Position numbers and translations under genes: made by a program. This document shows positions 1 to 12,412 of a stretch of DNA of 64,000 nt, in pieces. Positions within the stretch are counted from its first letter, which is position 1. The number at the start of each line of letters is the position of its first letter. The stretch comes from Echinicola salinicaeni (lineage in GTDB: Bacteria; Bacteroidota; Bacteroidia; Cytophagales; Cyclobacteriaceae). The notes beneath the pieces are model-generated. The model had not been told where the DNA came from and did not search any database. It saw only the letters and a list, made by a program, of their open reading frames with translations. The stretch lies in NCBI RefSeq assembly GCF_014280965.1, contig NZ_JACODZ010000003.1:310001-374000 (forward strand). The letters are read 5' to 3'.

Positions 1-2563
<2,563 letters not shown>

Positions 2564-3131
2564 TCATTTAAAAGAATTTAATCGACTAAGAAAGGAATAT
2601 ATGGGCTAAAAACTGTTATGGTCTAGGGGGGAAGGGAGCTGTTTGGTTAACTGTTGAATTGGTTAACTGTCTGACTGATTGTTTTCGGGAGCATCAAAAT
2701 GTGTGTATCTGTTGCTCATAATTCTTAAAATAGCTTTTTTCTAAGCTCAGCCCAAAAAAGTGGCTATGCTTATATTTCAAGGAATATGTGATGCATTTAA
2801 GCAAGGAACTAAGTAGTCCCACTGATCATAAAAGGCAGAAGTGAGGCCGACTTCTCTGACTGGAACTCAATCTATCTATTGATGATATACTCAGGTTACT
2901 AACTTTTACAATCACACAGTTCAACAATTCTACAATTTAACTCGCAAGCCCATTATTGCTGGCAGGATACCTCATAACAGTCGGTACTGAGATATGATAA
3001 TTTTAAGGGGTTGTTTTATGTATATATATTCTTGAAATAGGTTGTTTTTTCAGTTTTTATAGAGGTTTTGATGGTGTTTTTGTGTTTTTAAATATTGTTT
3101 TATTGAGGTTTTGATGTTTTTAGGTGAAAAA

Positions 3132-3145
3132 TTCAAACGTTTGAA
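3132..3145. promoter_or_regulatory. Perfect palindrome with central CG, LacI-type operator candidate
   Basis: The sequence TTCAAACGTTTGAA is its own reverse complement. Even-length palindromes with a central CG are the usual operator form for LacI-family regulators, which is family knowledge. No LacI gene is in the window, so the assignment is inference. It lies 216 bases before the susC ATG and 578 bases before the GH2 ATG on the other strand. Confidence 0.4.
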
Positions 3146-3162
3146 AAGCCCGTTTTCCATGA

Positions 3163-3197
3163 TAGTACAGTACAAATTTTTAATACAGTACTGTTAG
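3163..3197. promoter_or_regulatory. Paired ACAGTAC motif upstream of susC
   Basis: Two ACAGTAC copies occur at 3167-3173 and 3185-3191, 18 bases apart. The second is part of a perfect 10-base palindrome, ACAGTACTGT (3185-3194). Similar sequences occur before the FAS1 operon (12220-12239), the modular PL1 gene (34562-34583) and in the CE12/GH105 divergent promoter (46894-46946). The recurrence suggests an operator; the cognate regulator is not visible here. Confidence 0.4.
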
Positions 3198-3360
3198 TTT
3201 GCTGTTGTTCTGAAAAACTAACTGGAGCTAGCACAAATCTTTTGATCCAGAAAAACAAGATTTCCATGCTTTGAAACCCAGTAGTAGAGGATGGTTGGGA
3301 ATATTATTCCTAAGTAGAAATGATTTAATTCATTGGACAAACTAAACCTAAAATTAAACC

Positions 3361-6300
3361 ATGAAAAAGCAATTTACCCTAAAAAATCATTGGCTAAAGG
3401 GAAGTCTCTTCCTGCTGGCCATGGCTGGCGGTACAGCAACTAATGCAAGTAGTTTGCTTTATGATGCAGCCAATTTAAAAACAAGTGATGCTCCTGCACT
3501 TTCTCAGGAGCAATACGCTAAAGAAGTAAGTGGAACGGTGCTGTCAAGTGAAGATAATATGCCCCTCCCGGGTGTAAGTATTTTGATCAAGGGCAGCAGT
3601 ACGGGAACGGTAACGGATATTGATGGGAAATTTACCATAGAGGTGCCCAGTGAGGAATCCGTATTGGTTTTTAGCTCGATAGGTTTTGCAAGTCAGGAGG
3701 TGACTGTTGGGGCACAAAGCACGATCAATATTACCATGCAGGTGGATTTGCAGCAGTTGGGAGAAGTGGTTGTGGTAGGATATGGTACCCAGAAGAAGGC
3801 TAATATTACTGGAGCCATCGCCCAAATCGAACCTGATAATTTGGATGAAAGACCTATACAGCGAGTGGATCAGGCATTGATCGGCCAAATGGCAGGGGTA
3901 AGGGTAAAGCAAACCTCCGGGGTGCCGGGCAGAGGCTTTGATATACAAGTGAGAGGGGTAGGTTCCATCACTGCCAATAACCAACCGCTATATGTGATTG
4001 ATGGATTTCCCTTGGAGAGTGCTGGCGGCAATCCCATGGATAACCTGAATCCGAATGATATTGAGACTATTCAGGTATTGAAAGATGCATCTGCTGCGGC
4101 CATCTATGGTTCCAGAGCATCCAATGGTGTGGTTATCATCAATACTAAAAGTGGAAAATCGGGCAAGGCCCAAATCAGCTTAAATGCCTATACAGGATGG
4201 AATGAGACGGTGAAGAAGCTGGATGTGCTAAGCCCTACGGAGTGGATTGATCGTGCCACAGAAATGATCAACACCCAATGGGAAAACTCTGGTGAAGGCA
4301 GGTCAGCTTCCCAGTCATTGGCAGAAAGAGAAGCCATCTTGGGTGGCTTTGATCGAAATTATATGTATGATGAAAGGTGGATGCAAGAGGGATACCCGGG
4401 CTTAATGTTGGTGGACTGGCAAGACCATTTATTCAGAAAGGGTCTGGTACAGAATTATCAACTGAATGCTTCCGGAGGGAATGAATTTGTCAAGTATTTT
4501 ATTTCTGGGGATTATATGGATCAGGAGGGAATAGCAGTTGGTGTGGATTATAAGCGCTATTCTGCCCGTGCCAATGTGGAGGTTCAGGCAAGTGAAAAAC
4601 TGAAATTTGGCTTGAATCTCAATCCGTCTTATTCCTCTTTGGATGATCCAGGGGTAGAAGGTAAAGATGCGATTACCCATACTACGGTAGGAATGGCCCC
4701 GGTGGTAGAAGCTGATGCAGGTTTGTATACAGGTGTGGGCGATATTCCGCTTTATACTTGGGCCAGTTCTAGGATCAGCCCTATCGCTTATGCGGAGGAA
4801 AGGCTTAATCAAACGACCATATTTAGAAATCTGGCGACTATTTATGGACAATATGACTTTATAGAGGGATTGGCATTCAAAACAACACTGAATGTGGATA
4901 ATGTGGACCAACAGAATAAAAACTATACCCCAGCGCCCGTAACCAGAAATAAACAGACTACTGGAGGCTTTAATGGGTATAGAAAACTCACCTTTGTCAA
5001 TGAAAACACCCTTTCCTTTAATAGGACTTTTGAAGAAGTACATAATGTGAGTGCAGTGGCAGGGATGTCTTATAATTTCAATAAGCGCAATACCTTTACT
5101 ATGGGAGGTAATTTTGATGTGGAAGGCATTACGACCCTGAATGCTGCTGTAATCAATGCAGGAAGTACCAATACAACCGAAACACAAAGTACCTTGCTTT
5201 CCTATTTTGGTCGTGTGCAATATGATTATAAAGGTAAATATTTGATTTCAGCATCGGCTAGGAGGGATGGTTCTTCACGCTTTGGACAAGATACCAAATG
5301 GGGTTTCTTCCCTTCCGTGTCCTTGGGTTGGAGGCTTTCTGATGAAGACTTTATGAAGGATATTTCTTTCTTGAGTGATTTAAAGCTACGTGGAAGCTGG
5401 GGACTGTCCGGGAATAACGGGATAGGTGATTATTCTCATATTGCTACCTTGAATTTCGCCAATTATTCCTATGGCGGAGCATTGGTAAATGGTTTGGTTC
5501 CCGGTAATTTCGCTAATAACGAATTAGGATGGGAAGAGTCTGAAATGCTCAATATTGGATTGGACCTAGGGGTATTGGAAAATAGGATCTATGCTTCCTT
5601 TGATTATTATACCAAGAAAAACACCAACCTTCTATTGAATATTCCTGTGCCATCCGCAACAGGCTTTAGCTCTGCCTTGACCAATATCGGTGAGGTGATG
5701 AACAAGGGATGGGAATTTGAGCTGAGCACTAGGAATCTAACTGGTGAATTCACTTGGTCTACCAATTTTAATATTAGCCATAATTCCAATGAGGTCAGGC
5801 AGCTAGGACCAGAAAATACCCCGATTTTAGGTGGTAGCTTTGATATCAACCACAATATTACCATGGTGGGAGAACCAATGTACAGCTTATACCTGGTACA
5901 GAATATCGGCATCCTTACCCAAGAGGAAATTGATAATGGAGCAGCACTATATGGCAACCAACAGGAAGGAGATCCCCAGTATTTTGATGCCAATGGTGAT
6001 GGGGTGATCGATCCAGATGATAGGATTCTTTCAGGGCATCCCAATCCGGATTATGTTTGGGGTATTACCAATACTTTTTCATATAAAGGATTTGACTTAA
6101 ATATATTGGTGCAAGGCCAATGGGGCGGATTGATCTACTCCACCTTTGGGAGGGCAATGGACCGTCCGGGAATGGGATTTGTTGAAAATACCCTTGGTAG
6201 ACACAGGAACCGGTGGAGATCTCCAGAGAACCCAGGTGATGGACAGACAGGCAAGGCCGTATCCAGTTTTGGTAGAATAAAAAATACGGACTGGCTTTAT

Positions 6301-6534
6301 CCGTCTGATTATTGGAGAATCAGAAATATTACTTTGGGTTATGACCTTGGCAGATTGGTCAAAAACAAGAATTTCCTAACTGGTGCCCGTATCTACACCA
6401 CTGCTGAAAATTTCTTTGGAGGAGATAAGTATACGGGAGGCTTCAATCCTGAGGCAGTTAATAATAACGGAGATGATTACGGTGCCTTTCCGCTTTCCCG
6501 ATCAGTTGTATTTGGTGTAAACCTTAAGTTTTAA
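3361..6534 (+). CDS. SusC-like TonB-dependent glycan transporter 1
   Basis: The 1057-residue protein has a signal peptide (core SLFLLAMAGGTATNA), a carboxypeptidase-regulatory-like/CNA-B domain at about 55-130, a canonical TonB-box-like segment EVVVVGYG near 135-143, a plug domain (about 148-260, with RGVGS and LYVIDGFPL) and a long outer-membrane beta-barrel ending in the aromatic-rich SVVFGVNLKF. SusC proteins import oligosaccharides across the outer membrane with TonB energy. Its SusD partner starts 18 bases downstream, so the two form one transcript. The pair sits between GH2 and DUF4450 genes, suggesting pectin-derived galactosyl or rhamnogalacturonan oligomers as cargo (inference). It has no N-terminal STN domain, so control by a FecR/sigma pair is not expected. 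Confidence 0.95.
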   Translation: MKKQFTLKNHWLKGSLFLLAMAGGTATNASSLLYDAANLKTSDAPALSQEQYAKEVSGTVLSSEDNMPLPGVSILIKGSSTGTVTDIDGKFTIEVPSEESVLVFSSIGFASQEVTVGAQSTINITMQVDLQQLGEVVVVGYGTQKKANITGAIAQIEPDNLDERPIQRVDQALIGQMAGVRVKQTSGVPGRGFDIQVRGVGSITANNQPLYVIDGFPLESAGGNPMDNLNPNDIETIQVLKDASAAAIYGSRASNGVVIINTKSGKSGKAQISLNAYTGWNETVKKLDVLSPTEWIDRATEMINTQWENSGEGRSASQSLAEREAILGGFDRNYMYDERWMQEGYPGLMLVDWQDHLFRKGLVQNYQLNASGGNEFVKYFISGDYMDQEGIAVGVDYKRYSARANVEVQASEKLKFGLNLNPSYSSLDDPGVEGKDAITHTTVGMAPVVEADAGLYTGVGDIPLYTWASSRISPIAYAEERLNQTTIFRNLATIYGQYDFIEGLAFKTTLNVDNVDQQNKNYTPAPVTRNKQTTGGFNGYRKLTFVNENTLSFNRTFEEVHNVSAVAGMSYNFNKRNTFTMGGNFDVEGITTLNAAVINAGSTNTTETQSTLLSYFGRVQYDYKGKYLISASARRDGSSRFGQDTKWGFFPSVSLGWRLSDEDFMKDISFLSDLKLRGSWGLSGNNGIGDYSHIATLNFANYSYGGALVNGLVPGNFANNELGWEESEMLNIGLDLGVLENRIYASFDYYTKKNTNLLLNIPVPSATGFSSALTNIGEVMNKGWEFELSTRNLTGEFTWSTNFNISHNSNEVRQLGPENTPILGGSFDINHNITMVGEPMYSLYLVQNIGILTQEEIDNGAALYGNQQEGDPQYFDANGDGVIDPDDRILSGHPNPDYVWGITNTFSYKGFDLNILVQGQWGGLIYSTFGRAMDRPGMGFVENTLGRHRNRWRSPENPGDGQTGKAVSSFGRIKNTDWLYPSDYWRIRNITLGYDLGRLVKNKNFLTGARIYTTAENFFGGDKYTGGFNPEAVNNNGDDYGAFPLSRSVVFGVNLKF

Positions 6535-6552
6535 CTCCTAAAGACAAGTATC

Positions 6553-8067
6553 ATGAAAAAGATAAAAATTCTATATATCGCTTTGATCAGCTTGGCCTCT
6601 GGAACAATGATGTCCTGTGAAAGTAAGCTGGATCAATCCCCTAAGTCTTCTTTGGGATCAAACGCATTCTATCAGAATGAGTCAGACTTTATCAAAGCAC
6701 TTTCAGGCGTGTACAATGGGTTGAATTCCTATCCAATCAACCATTTTGAACTGAGTGAGGTACGCTCGGATAATATTTACAGCCCGGGAACTGCAGGTGT
6801 GAGGGATTATAACCTGATCAATAATTTTAATACCAATTTGGCAACAGCCGGTATTATGAACAACACCTGGAATGGTCTGTATAATAATATCATGCGTGCT
6901 AATACCATTTTGGAAAAGCTGACTGCTGATGTGGTGGCAGATGATAATATGCGGGCCAGGATTGAGGGTGAAACAAAGTTCTTGAGGGCCTTATTTTATT
7001 TTGATTTAGTACGGTTTTATGGAAAAGTTCCACTGTTTGATCGACCAGTTACTCCTTTGGAAGCATTGGAAATACCAAGGAGTCCAGTTGCTGAAGTTTA
7101 TAATCTGATTATTACTGATTTGGAATTTGCCATTTCAAACTTGCCAGATGAATTCACTAGTGCCACAGATTTGGGCAGGGCTACATCCCATGCTGCCAGA
7201 GGGCTTTTGGCCAGGGTATATATGACCCGGTCTGGAACACAACTTCATCCTGAAGGACCGGTAATGGGTACAAACGAATGGAGTGAGGCCATTGCCTTAC
7301 TGGATCAGATTATCGATAGCGGTCAGTTTGATTTGGTGGACAACTATGCTGATATCTTTGCCTATGACAATGAGAATAATGAGGAGATCGTATTTGATAT
7401 CCAGTTTTTGAGTGGAGGCCAAGGAGTAGGAGGTGAATACGTGCAATATCACTATCCCGAGGCATTTGCCAGAACCAATGGAATTCCATTTGCAGGAGGG
7501 ACTTTTCCTGATGCACCGAAAACGGTATCAGCCAACTTAATGGACTCCTATGAGGGCAATGATGTTCGTGATGATTTTTCAGTTTGGATCAACTATGATG
7601 ATGGGAATGGAAATATAACCCAGGACAGATTTATCAAAAAGTACCTGGATCTGGATAACCTGGGTGTAGATCGTTTTGATTTTGAGCTGAATTTTCCAGT
7701 AATACGCTATGCTGATATTTTGTTGATGAAGGCAGAAGCCCTGAGCAAAAGTGGAGGTTCGCAGTTGGAGATAGATGCCTTGGTGAATAGTATTCGTCAA
7801 AGAGCTGGCCTTTTATTGCCTTTGGTCAATGTCTCTTATGAGCAGATCATGGAGGAGCGAAGAAGAGAGTTTATTGGAGAAGGACTGAGATGGCATGATC
7901 TGGTAAGATCTGGAATGGCCATCGATGTGATGGACGCCTGGATTGCTGAGGAAGATGCAGCCAATAAAATCTCTACTGATATCACATCCGATGATATGAT
8001 TTATGCCGTGCCAATCAACCAATTGGATGTCAAGGAAGGCTTGTATGACCAAAATCCAGGGTATTAA
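6553..8067 (+). CDS. SusD-like glycan-binding lipoprotein 1
   Basis: The 504-residue protein begins with a lipoprotein signal (LASGTMMSC, lipidated Cys about residue 22), followed by the helical TPR-rich SusD fold: early SSLGSNAFYQNESDFIKAL, middle EGETKFLRALFYFDLVRFYGKVPL, and the C-terminal family hallmark RRREFIGEGLRWHDLVRSG. SusD proteins cap the SusC barrel on the cell surface and bind incoming glycans. It follows its SusC partner by 18 bases and is followed by a strong intrinsic terminator at 8101-8136, so susC and susD form a two-gene unit. The exact glycan cannot be read from the sequence. Confidence 0.95.
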   Translation: MKKIKILYIALISLASGTMMSCESKLDQSPKSSLGSNAFYQNESDFIKALSGVYNGLNSYPINHFELSEVRSDNIYSPGTAGVRDYNLINNFNTNLATAGIMNNTWNGLYNNIMRANTILEKLTADVVADDNMRARIEGETKFLRALFYFDLVRFYGKVPLFDRPVTPLEALEIPRSPVAEVYNLIITDLEFAISNLPDEFTSATDLGRATSHAARGLLARVYMTRSGTQLHPEGPVMGTNEWSEAIALLDQIIDSGQFDLVDNYADIFAYDNENNEEIVFDIQFLSGGQGVGGEYVQYHYPEAFARTNGIPFAGGTFPDAPKTVSANLMDSYEGNDVRDDFSVWINYDDGNGNITQDRFIKKYLDLDNLGVDRFDFELNFPVIRYADILLMKAEALSKSGGSQLEIDALVNSIRQRAGLLLPLVNVSYEQIMEERRREFIGEGLRWHDLVRSGMAIDVMDAWIAEEDAANKISTDITSDDMIYAVPINQLDVKEGLYDQNPGY

Positions 8068-8100
8068 ACTATTGGCATGAAATGACTTTAGGCTTAATTA

Positions 8101-8136
8101 AACCATCTGCTATAGGCGGGTGGTTTTTTGGCTTTT
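8101..8136 (+). terminator. Rho-independent terminator after susD 1
   Basis: AACCATCTGC (8101-8110) pairs fully, with two G-U wobbles, with GCGGGTGGTT (8116-8125) across a 5-base loop, followed by a T-rich tail (TTTTTTGGCTTTTT). It separates susCD from the DUF4450 gene. Confidence 0.85.
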
Positions 8137-8242
8137 TATTGTTGGTTTTAAAATGAAATGGTGTCAGTAATATTATTTTATGTTGAGCCGAGAAATACTC
8201 GGATACCTACCTTTTTTAAAATAAGAAACTAATTCAAGAATT

Positions 8243-11200
8243 ATGATTCAGCGATTTTCCAGAAATATTATTTTTCAATTTTATGGTCTTCTTTTGACCT
8301 TGTTTATAATATTGCAAAGTCCCCTGGTCATTGCACAGGAATATTGGCACGGGGAATATAGGGAGCTTAGATATCAACCCGATGGAGAGGACTTTGTCAT
8401 TAAGAACGGAGACCGCAGGTTCAACCGGGCACTTTATGGTTATCACTCTGACTTCAGAACAGAAGCTGGAGATTTGCCTTTATTCTCTTTTTACTTACCG
8501 GGCATGGGTGGACACTTTCGCTTTGGGATACAGCAGGGAGAAAAATCAAAATGGTTAAGTGAGGCGACTTATATCGAATCGCGCTACCGGGCAGGATCCA
8601 TGATCTATACCATTGCAGACCCCATGCTTTCAAGTGGAAAAATAGAAATTGTGGTCATGCCGCTCAGAGAGAGGGAAGGGGCTGTTTTTAAGGTAGTCCC
8701 CAAAGGTGAAGTGGAAGAAGTGAACTTGGTATGGCTGTATGGTGGAGTGACAGGTAAGAAATTTAGAAGAATGGGAGATTTGGGAGCTGATCCACCTTCT
8801 GTATTTGATTTGAAGGTGGAAAACTGTATTGGAAATCGTATACAGTTCAATGAAGGTAATCAGATCGAGCTTTTTTACGGTGATGACAAAAGCGGTGAGG
8901 AAAGAGCGAAGATGATGGGTGTTTTCCCAGAAAAGGCTAGTCTGAAAAGGGTTAATCCTGAAGCGATGAACGATATTAATAGGCTTTGGTCGTCCCAGCC
9001 AGATCAAGCAGCGGCCATTATGGGAAAAACGAGCTTGTCTTCCGAGCAGCATTATTTTGCCATTTATCGGCCAGGTTTTGGTGAAATGGTTTATACAGAC
9101 CTTCCCATAGCATTTGAAAGGGCAAATAAAGAAAGAGCTGCTTTAGCCAATAGGGTAATGGTGAATACTCCCGATCCCTTTATCAATACCATTGGTGGAG
9201 CCTTGGGGATCGCTGCAGATGCCATTTATGATGCTCCGGCCTATGTGCATGGTGCAGTTGCTTGGAGGATGCCCCTGCCTGGTTGGCGAGGAGCTTATGT
9301 GGCAGATTGGATGGGCTGGCATGATAGAGCAAGAACCCATTTTGATGGTTACCTGGCCTCGCAATATTTGGAACCAGAGGGGAGCAGAAATGATCCTGAT
9401 TCCGCTAAGCATATGGCCCGGCAACTTGAAAAAACAGGCAAATCTATTTTCAATAAAGGATATATCAGCAGGAGACCAGGAGAGCCATCTCGCCCGCATC
9501 ATTATGATATGAATCAGGTGTTCTTTGATCAGCTGATCCGCCATTTTGATTGGACAGGAGATATTCAATATCTGAGGGAAGTTTGGCCAGCTATCCAGCG
9601 ACACCTTGCTTGGGAACAACGCAATTTTGATCCAGATGATGACGGCCTTTATAATGCCTATGCCAGTATTTGGGCCAGTGATGCCTTGCAATATAATAGT
9701 GGTGGCGTTGCCCATTCTTCAGCATATAATTATTATGCTCATAAAAAAGCAGCAGAATTGGCGGATATTTTGGGAGAGGATGGAAGCCGGTATCAAGCGG
9801 AGGCCCAAAAGATCTTGAGGGCCATGAATGAAGAGTTATGGTTAAAGGATGGTGGCTGGTATGCTGAATACAAGGATTTCTTGGGGTCGAAGAAATTGCA
9901 CCCCCAAGCAGGTGTTTGGTCCGTGTACCATACCATAGATAGTGAAGTTCCGGATGCTTTTCAGGCTTTTCAAATGACCCGCTATGTAGATACAGAAATC
10001 CCTCATATTCCCTTGGTGGCAGCAGGTCTTCCAGAAGAAAAATTCCATACCATTTCCACGACCAATTGGATGCCCTATACTTGGTCTGTAAACAATGTGG
10101 CATTGGCGGAAGCCTTACATACCAGTTTGGCCTATTGGCAAGCAGGCAATACTGCAGGGGCTTTCAAGCTCTGGAAAAGTGCCATTTTGGAAAGCATGTA
10201 CTTGGGAGGCAGCCCAGGGAACTTTCAGCAGTTATCTTTCTTGGATGCCATGAGAAGCGAGCTTTACAGGGATTTTGCCGATGGAGTCGGTATGGGGGCG
10301 CGTTCATTGATAGAGGGGTTGTTTGGTGTTCAGCCTGACCTGATGCATGACCGTTTGACTATCCAACCTGGATTTCCGGTAAGCTGGGATTATGCCACCT
10401 TGAAAACACCTGATTTGGCAGTTGATTTTAGAAGTGAGGGAAAAGAGGATCAGTATGAGGTGATTAACCAGTTTGGAAAAGTATTGGAGCTGAATTTAAT
10501 TATTGATGCTCGCTATGAAGCAATCAAGGAAGTTATAATAAACGGCCATAAGACTTCTTGGGAATCCTTGGAAAACCAGGTGGGAAAACCCAAGGTAGCT
10601 ATAAAAGTTCAGTTGGAAGAAAAGGCTATAATTTCAATTGTTTGGAAAGGGGAGAAAATAGATGTGATTTCTCATGAGAAAAAACCTGTTCCTGGGGATG
10701 TGATTACACTTGGTAGTGATGAGTTGGAAGTGTTACAGGTGCATGATCCAGAGCATATCTTGGCCAAGGCTGAAGTAGAGGATAAAAGACTAGCAGCGAG
10801 TATTGGAAACGTCCTTGGTCATGGTACTTTTTTTGCAAAACTAAAGCAAGGTCAGATGAGCTGGTGGGAGCCAATAAGCTCTGAGGTGAAGCCTGAAATA
10901 GAATTAATACTGGCTGAAGAGCAGGATGATTCATCCTTAAAATTCAGGGTCAAGAACCATGCTGACCAAAAGCTGCACCTAAGCATCAATGTCAATGGAA
11001 ATATATGGAAAGAGCAGCTTGCTTGTGGAGCTAAGGAGCGTAAAGATTTGACCATTGCTTCGAATGAATTCCTCAAAACAGGAACCAATATAATTGAGGT
11101 GTTTGCAGGTGGACAGCTGCTTTCCAGTAAAAAAATGGCCAACTGGAACCTGCCGGTAAAAGCCCAGGAGATGGAGCCCATTGATATTTCAGGTGCTTTT

Positions 11201-11893
11201 AATGATAAAGTGACCAGTATCTTTAGAAATGAATATTTAAGTCCGCGTTCGCCCTATCCTACCTTGCAAATACCTATACAGGGAATGGGGGATTGGGCTT
11301 CATATGGGGCATATATGGATATTGATGATGTTGGTTTGAGGACATTGGCTGGTGATGAAAATAAAATCACCTTACCACAGGGCATTCCCTTCTTCTCCCC
11401 GGGAGATCCTGCAAAGGATAATATTGTCTTTACTTCAATTTGGGATAATTACCCTGATAGTGCAAAGATTTCATTATCCGGCAGGGCCAGTCATGCCTAT
11501 TTGTTGATGGCAGGTTCTACCAATCATATGCAAAGCAGGATAGAAAATGGAAAGGTCATTATCCACTATAAGGATGGCACTGCTGCTGAACTGTCCCTAA
11601 GGAATCCTGAGACATGGTGGCCTATTGAGCAGGACTATTATATCGATGGATATGCATTTGAAACAGGTGCTCCACGACCTGTCAGGGTACATTTAAAAAC
11701 AGGTAAAATCAGTAATCGAGTCCATGATGATTATACTGCCATTGATCATTTTACTACTTATGCGATTGATGGAGGAGCTGCTACCGTTTGGGATCTACCG
11801 CTAGACCAAAATAAGGAATTGGATTATTTAGAGATCAAAGCCACTACAATTGAGGTGGTTGTAGGATTGATGGGGCTGACTTTAGAGCGATAG
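8243..11893 (+). CDS. DUF4450-type six-hairpin glycosidase-like protein
   Basis: The 1216-residue protein has a signal peptide (about 1-31, ending SPLVIAQ). The N-terminal half resembles the Bacteroidota DUF4450 family: a beta-sandwich beginning EYWHGEYRELRYQPDG and then an alpha/alpha-barrel region (about 300-680) with GWRGAYVADWMGWHDRA, FFDQLIRHFDWTGDIQYLREVWPAI, DDDGLYNAYASIWASDAL and NWMPYTWSVNNVALAE. The repeated Trp-rich helical hairpins and acidic residues look like a six-hairpin glycosidase. The C-terminal 500 residues are beta-rich. Proteins of this type sit in rhamnogalacturonan loci of Bacteroidota, so a side-chain or backbone glycosidase role is plausible, but I know of no established reaction. 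Signal type suggests the periplasm. It is flanked by terminators and appears monocistronic. Confidence 0.75.
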   Translation: MIQRFSRNIIFQFYGLLLTLFIILQSPLVIAQEYWHGEYRELRYQPDGEDFVIKNGDRRFNRALYGYHSDFRTEAGDLPLFSFYLPGMGGHFRFGIQQGEKSKWLSEATYIESRYRAGSMIYTIADPMLSSGKIEIVVMPLREREGAVFKVVPKGEVEEVNLVWLYGGVTGKKFRRMGDLGADPPSVFDLKVENCIGNRIQFNEGNQIELFYGDDKSGEERAKMMGVFPEKASLKRVNPEAMNDINRLWSSQPDQAAAIMGKTSLSSEQHYFAIYRPGFGEMVYTDLPIAFERANKERAALANRVMVNTPDPFINTIGGALGIAADAIYDAPAYVHGAVAWRMPLPGWRGAYVADWMGWHDRARTHFDGYLASQYLEPEGSRNDPDSAKHMARQLEKTGKSIFNKGYISRRPGEPSRPHHYDMNQVFFDQLIRHFDWTGDIQYLREVWPAIQRHLAWEQRNFDPDDDGLYNAYASIWASDALQYNSGGVAHSSAYNYYAHKKAAELADILGEDGSRYQAEAQKILRAMNEELWLKDGGWYAEYKDFLGSKKLHPQAGVWSVYHTIDSEVPDAFQAFQMTRYVDTEIPHIPLVAAGLPEEKFHTISTTNWMPYTWSVNNVALAEALHTSLAYWQAGNTAGAFKLWKSAILESMYLGGSPGNFQQLSFLDAMRSELYRDFADGVGMGARSLIEGLFGVQPDLMHDRLTIQPGFPVSWDYATLKTPDLAVDFRSEGKEDQYEVINQFGKVLELNLIIDARYEAIKEVIINGHKTSWESLENQVGKPKVAIKVQLEEKAIISIVWKGEKIDVISHEKKPVPGDVITLGSDELEVLQVHDPEHILAKAEVEDKRLAASIGNVLGHGTFFAKLKQGQMSWWEPISSEVKPEIELILAEEQDDSSLKFRVKNHADQKLHLSINVNGNIWKEQLACGAKERKDLTIASNEFLKTGTNIIEVFAGGQLLSSKKMANWNLPVKAQEMEPIDISGAFNDKVTSIFRNEYLSPRSPYPTLQIPIQGMGDWASYGAYMDIDDVGLRTLAGDENKITLPQGIPFFSPGDPAKDNIVFTSIWDNYPDSAKISLSGRASHAYLLMAGSTNHMQSRIENGKVIIHYKDGTAAELSLRNPETWWPIEQDYYIDGYAFETGAPRPVRVHLKTGKISNRVHDDYTAIDHFTTYAIDGGAATVWDLPLDQNKELDYLEIKATTIEVVVGLMGLTLER

Positions 11894-12018
11894 AAGCTTG
11901 ACCATATTGGAAATGAAAAGAGTAACTTCTAATGATCAAGGTCTCAGGATTGAAGAATATTGTCTTGGGTTTCTTTACTATATAGGTTGACGGTATAATT
12001 TGTAGCCGATTTGAATTT

Positions 12019-12060
12019 AAATAGCCTCACGCTTAATGGGTGGGGCTATTTTTTTTGTTT
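12019..12060 (+). terminator. Rho-independent terminator after DUF4450 gene
   Basis: AAATAGCCTCAC (12019-12030) pairs with GTGGGGCTATTT (12040-12051) with one G-U pair and a 9-base loop, followed by a run of eight or more T residues. It isolates the DUF4450 gene from the FAS1 operon. Confidence 0.9.
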
Positions 12061-12211
12061 ATACCAGCCTGATTATAAGAATTTCATTTAGGTATTACTA
12101 CCATTAATTAGTGTGAAACTAATTAATCGTGCAAATATAATATCATGTTTAGCAAATAAAATATTAAAATAATATAAGAAATTGTCTAAATAATGCAAAC
12201 GTACCCGTGCT

Positions 12212-12239
12212 GTATGGTCAGTACAGAACAGTACAGATC
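12212..12239. promoter_or_regulatory. Tandem AGTACAG operator candidate before the FAS1 operon
   Basis: AGTACAGAAC (12220-12229) and AGTACAGATC (12230-12239) are direct repeats exactly 10 bases apart, one helical turn, preceded by TGTATGGTC. The core matches motifs before susC 1 and in the CE12/GH105 divergent promoter. The site lies about 175 bases before the first gene. Confidence 0.45.
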
Positions 12240-12412
12240 AGTTGTAATTTCTGATGATAATATATTTCGAATATAATTTTTACCCTAAGCTAATAGTAGA
12301 AGAGTAATTTCTCTAATCGGTAGTTTTTAATAATAAAGTTTCGGTTTGATGCCTGAACATAAGTTGCCGGAGAAAATTAACAACCCAATTTAATAACCTA
12401 AACCAAGTTAAG

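Larger units (their letters stand above)
11894..12412 (+). promoter_or_regulatory. Upstream region of the FAS1/SusCD operon
   Basis: This 519-base gap contains no ORF of note. It holds the terminator of the preceding gene (12019-12060), a helically phased tandem AGTACAG repeat (12220-12239) and a possible Bacteroidota -7 element TATATTTCG near 12261. The long leader of roughly 140 bases between that element and the ATG at 12413 is AT-rich with no clear fold. Confidence 0.5.

Noticed and set aside
4429-5220. 263-residue open frame on the minus strand inside susC 1
   Set aside because: It lies wholly antisense to a confident SusC gene and its translation has no family features, so it is a shadow frame.
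9143-9715. 190-residue minus-strand frame inside the DUF4450 gene
   Set aside because: Shadow of a long, well-supported coding frame.
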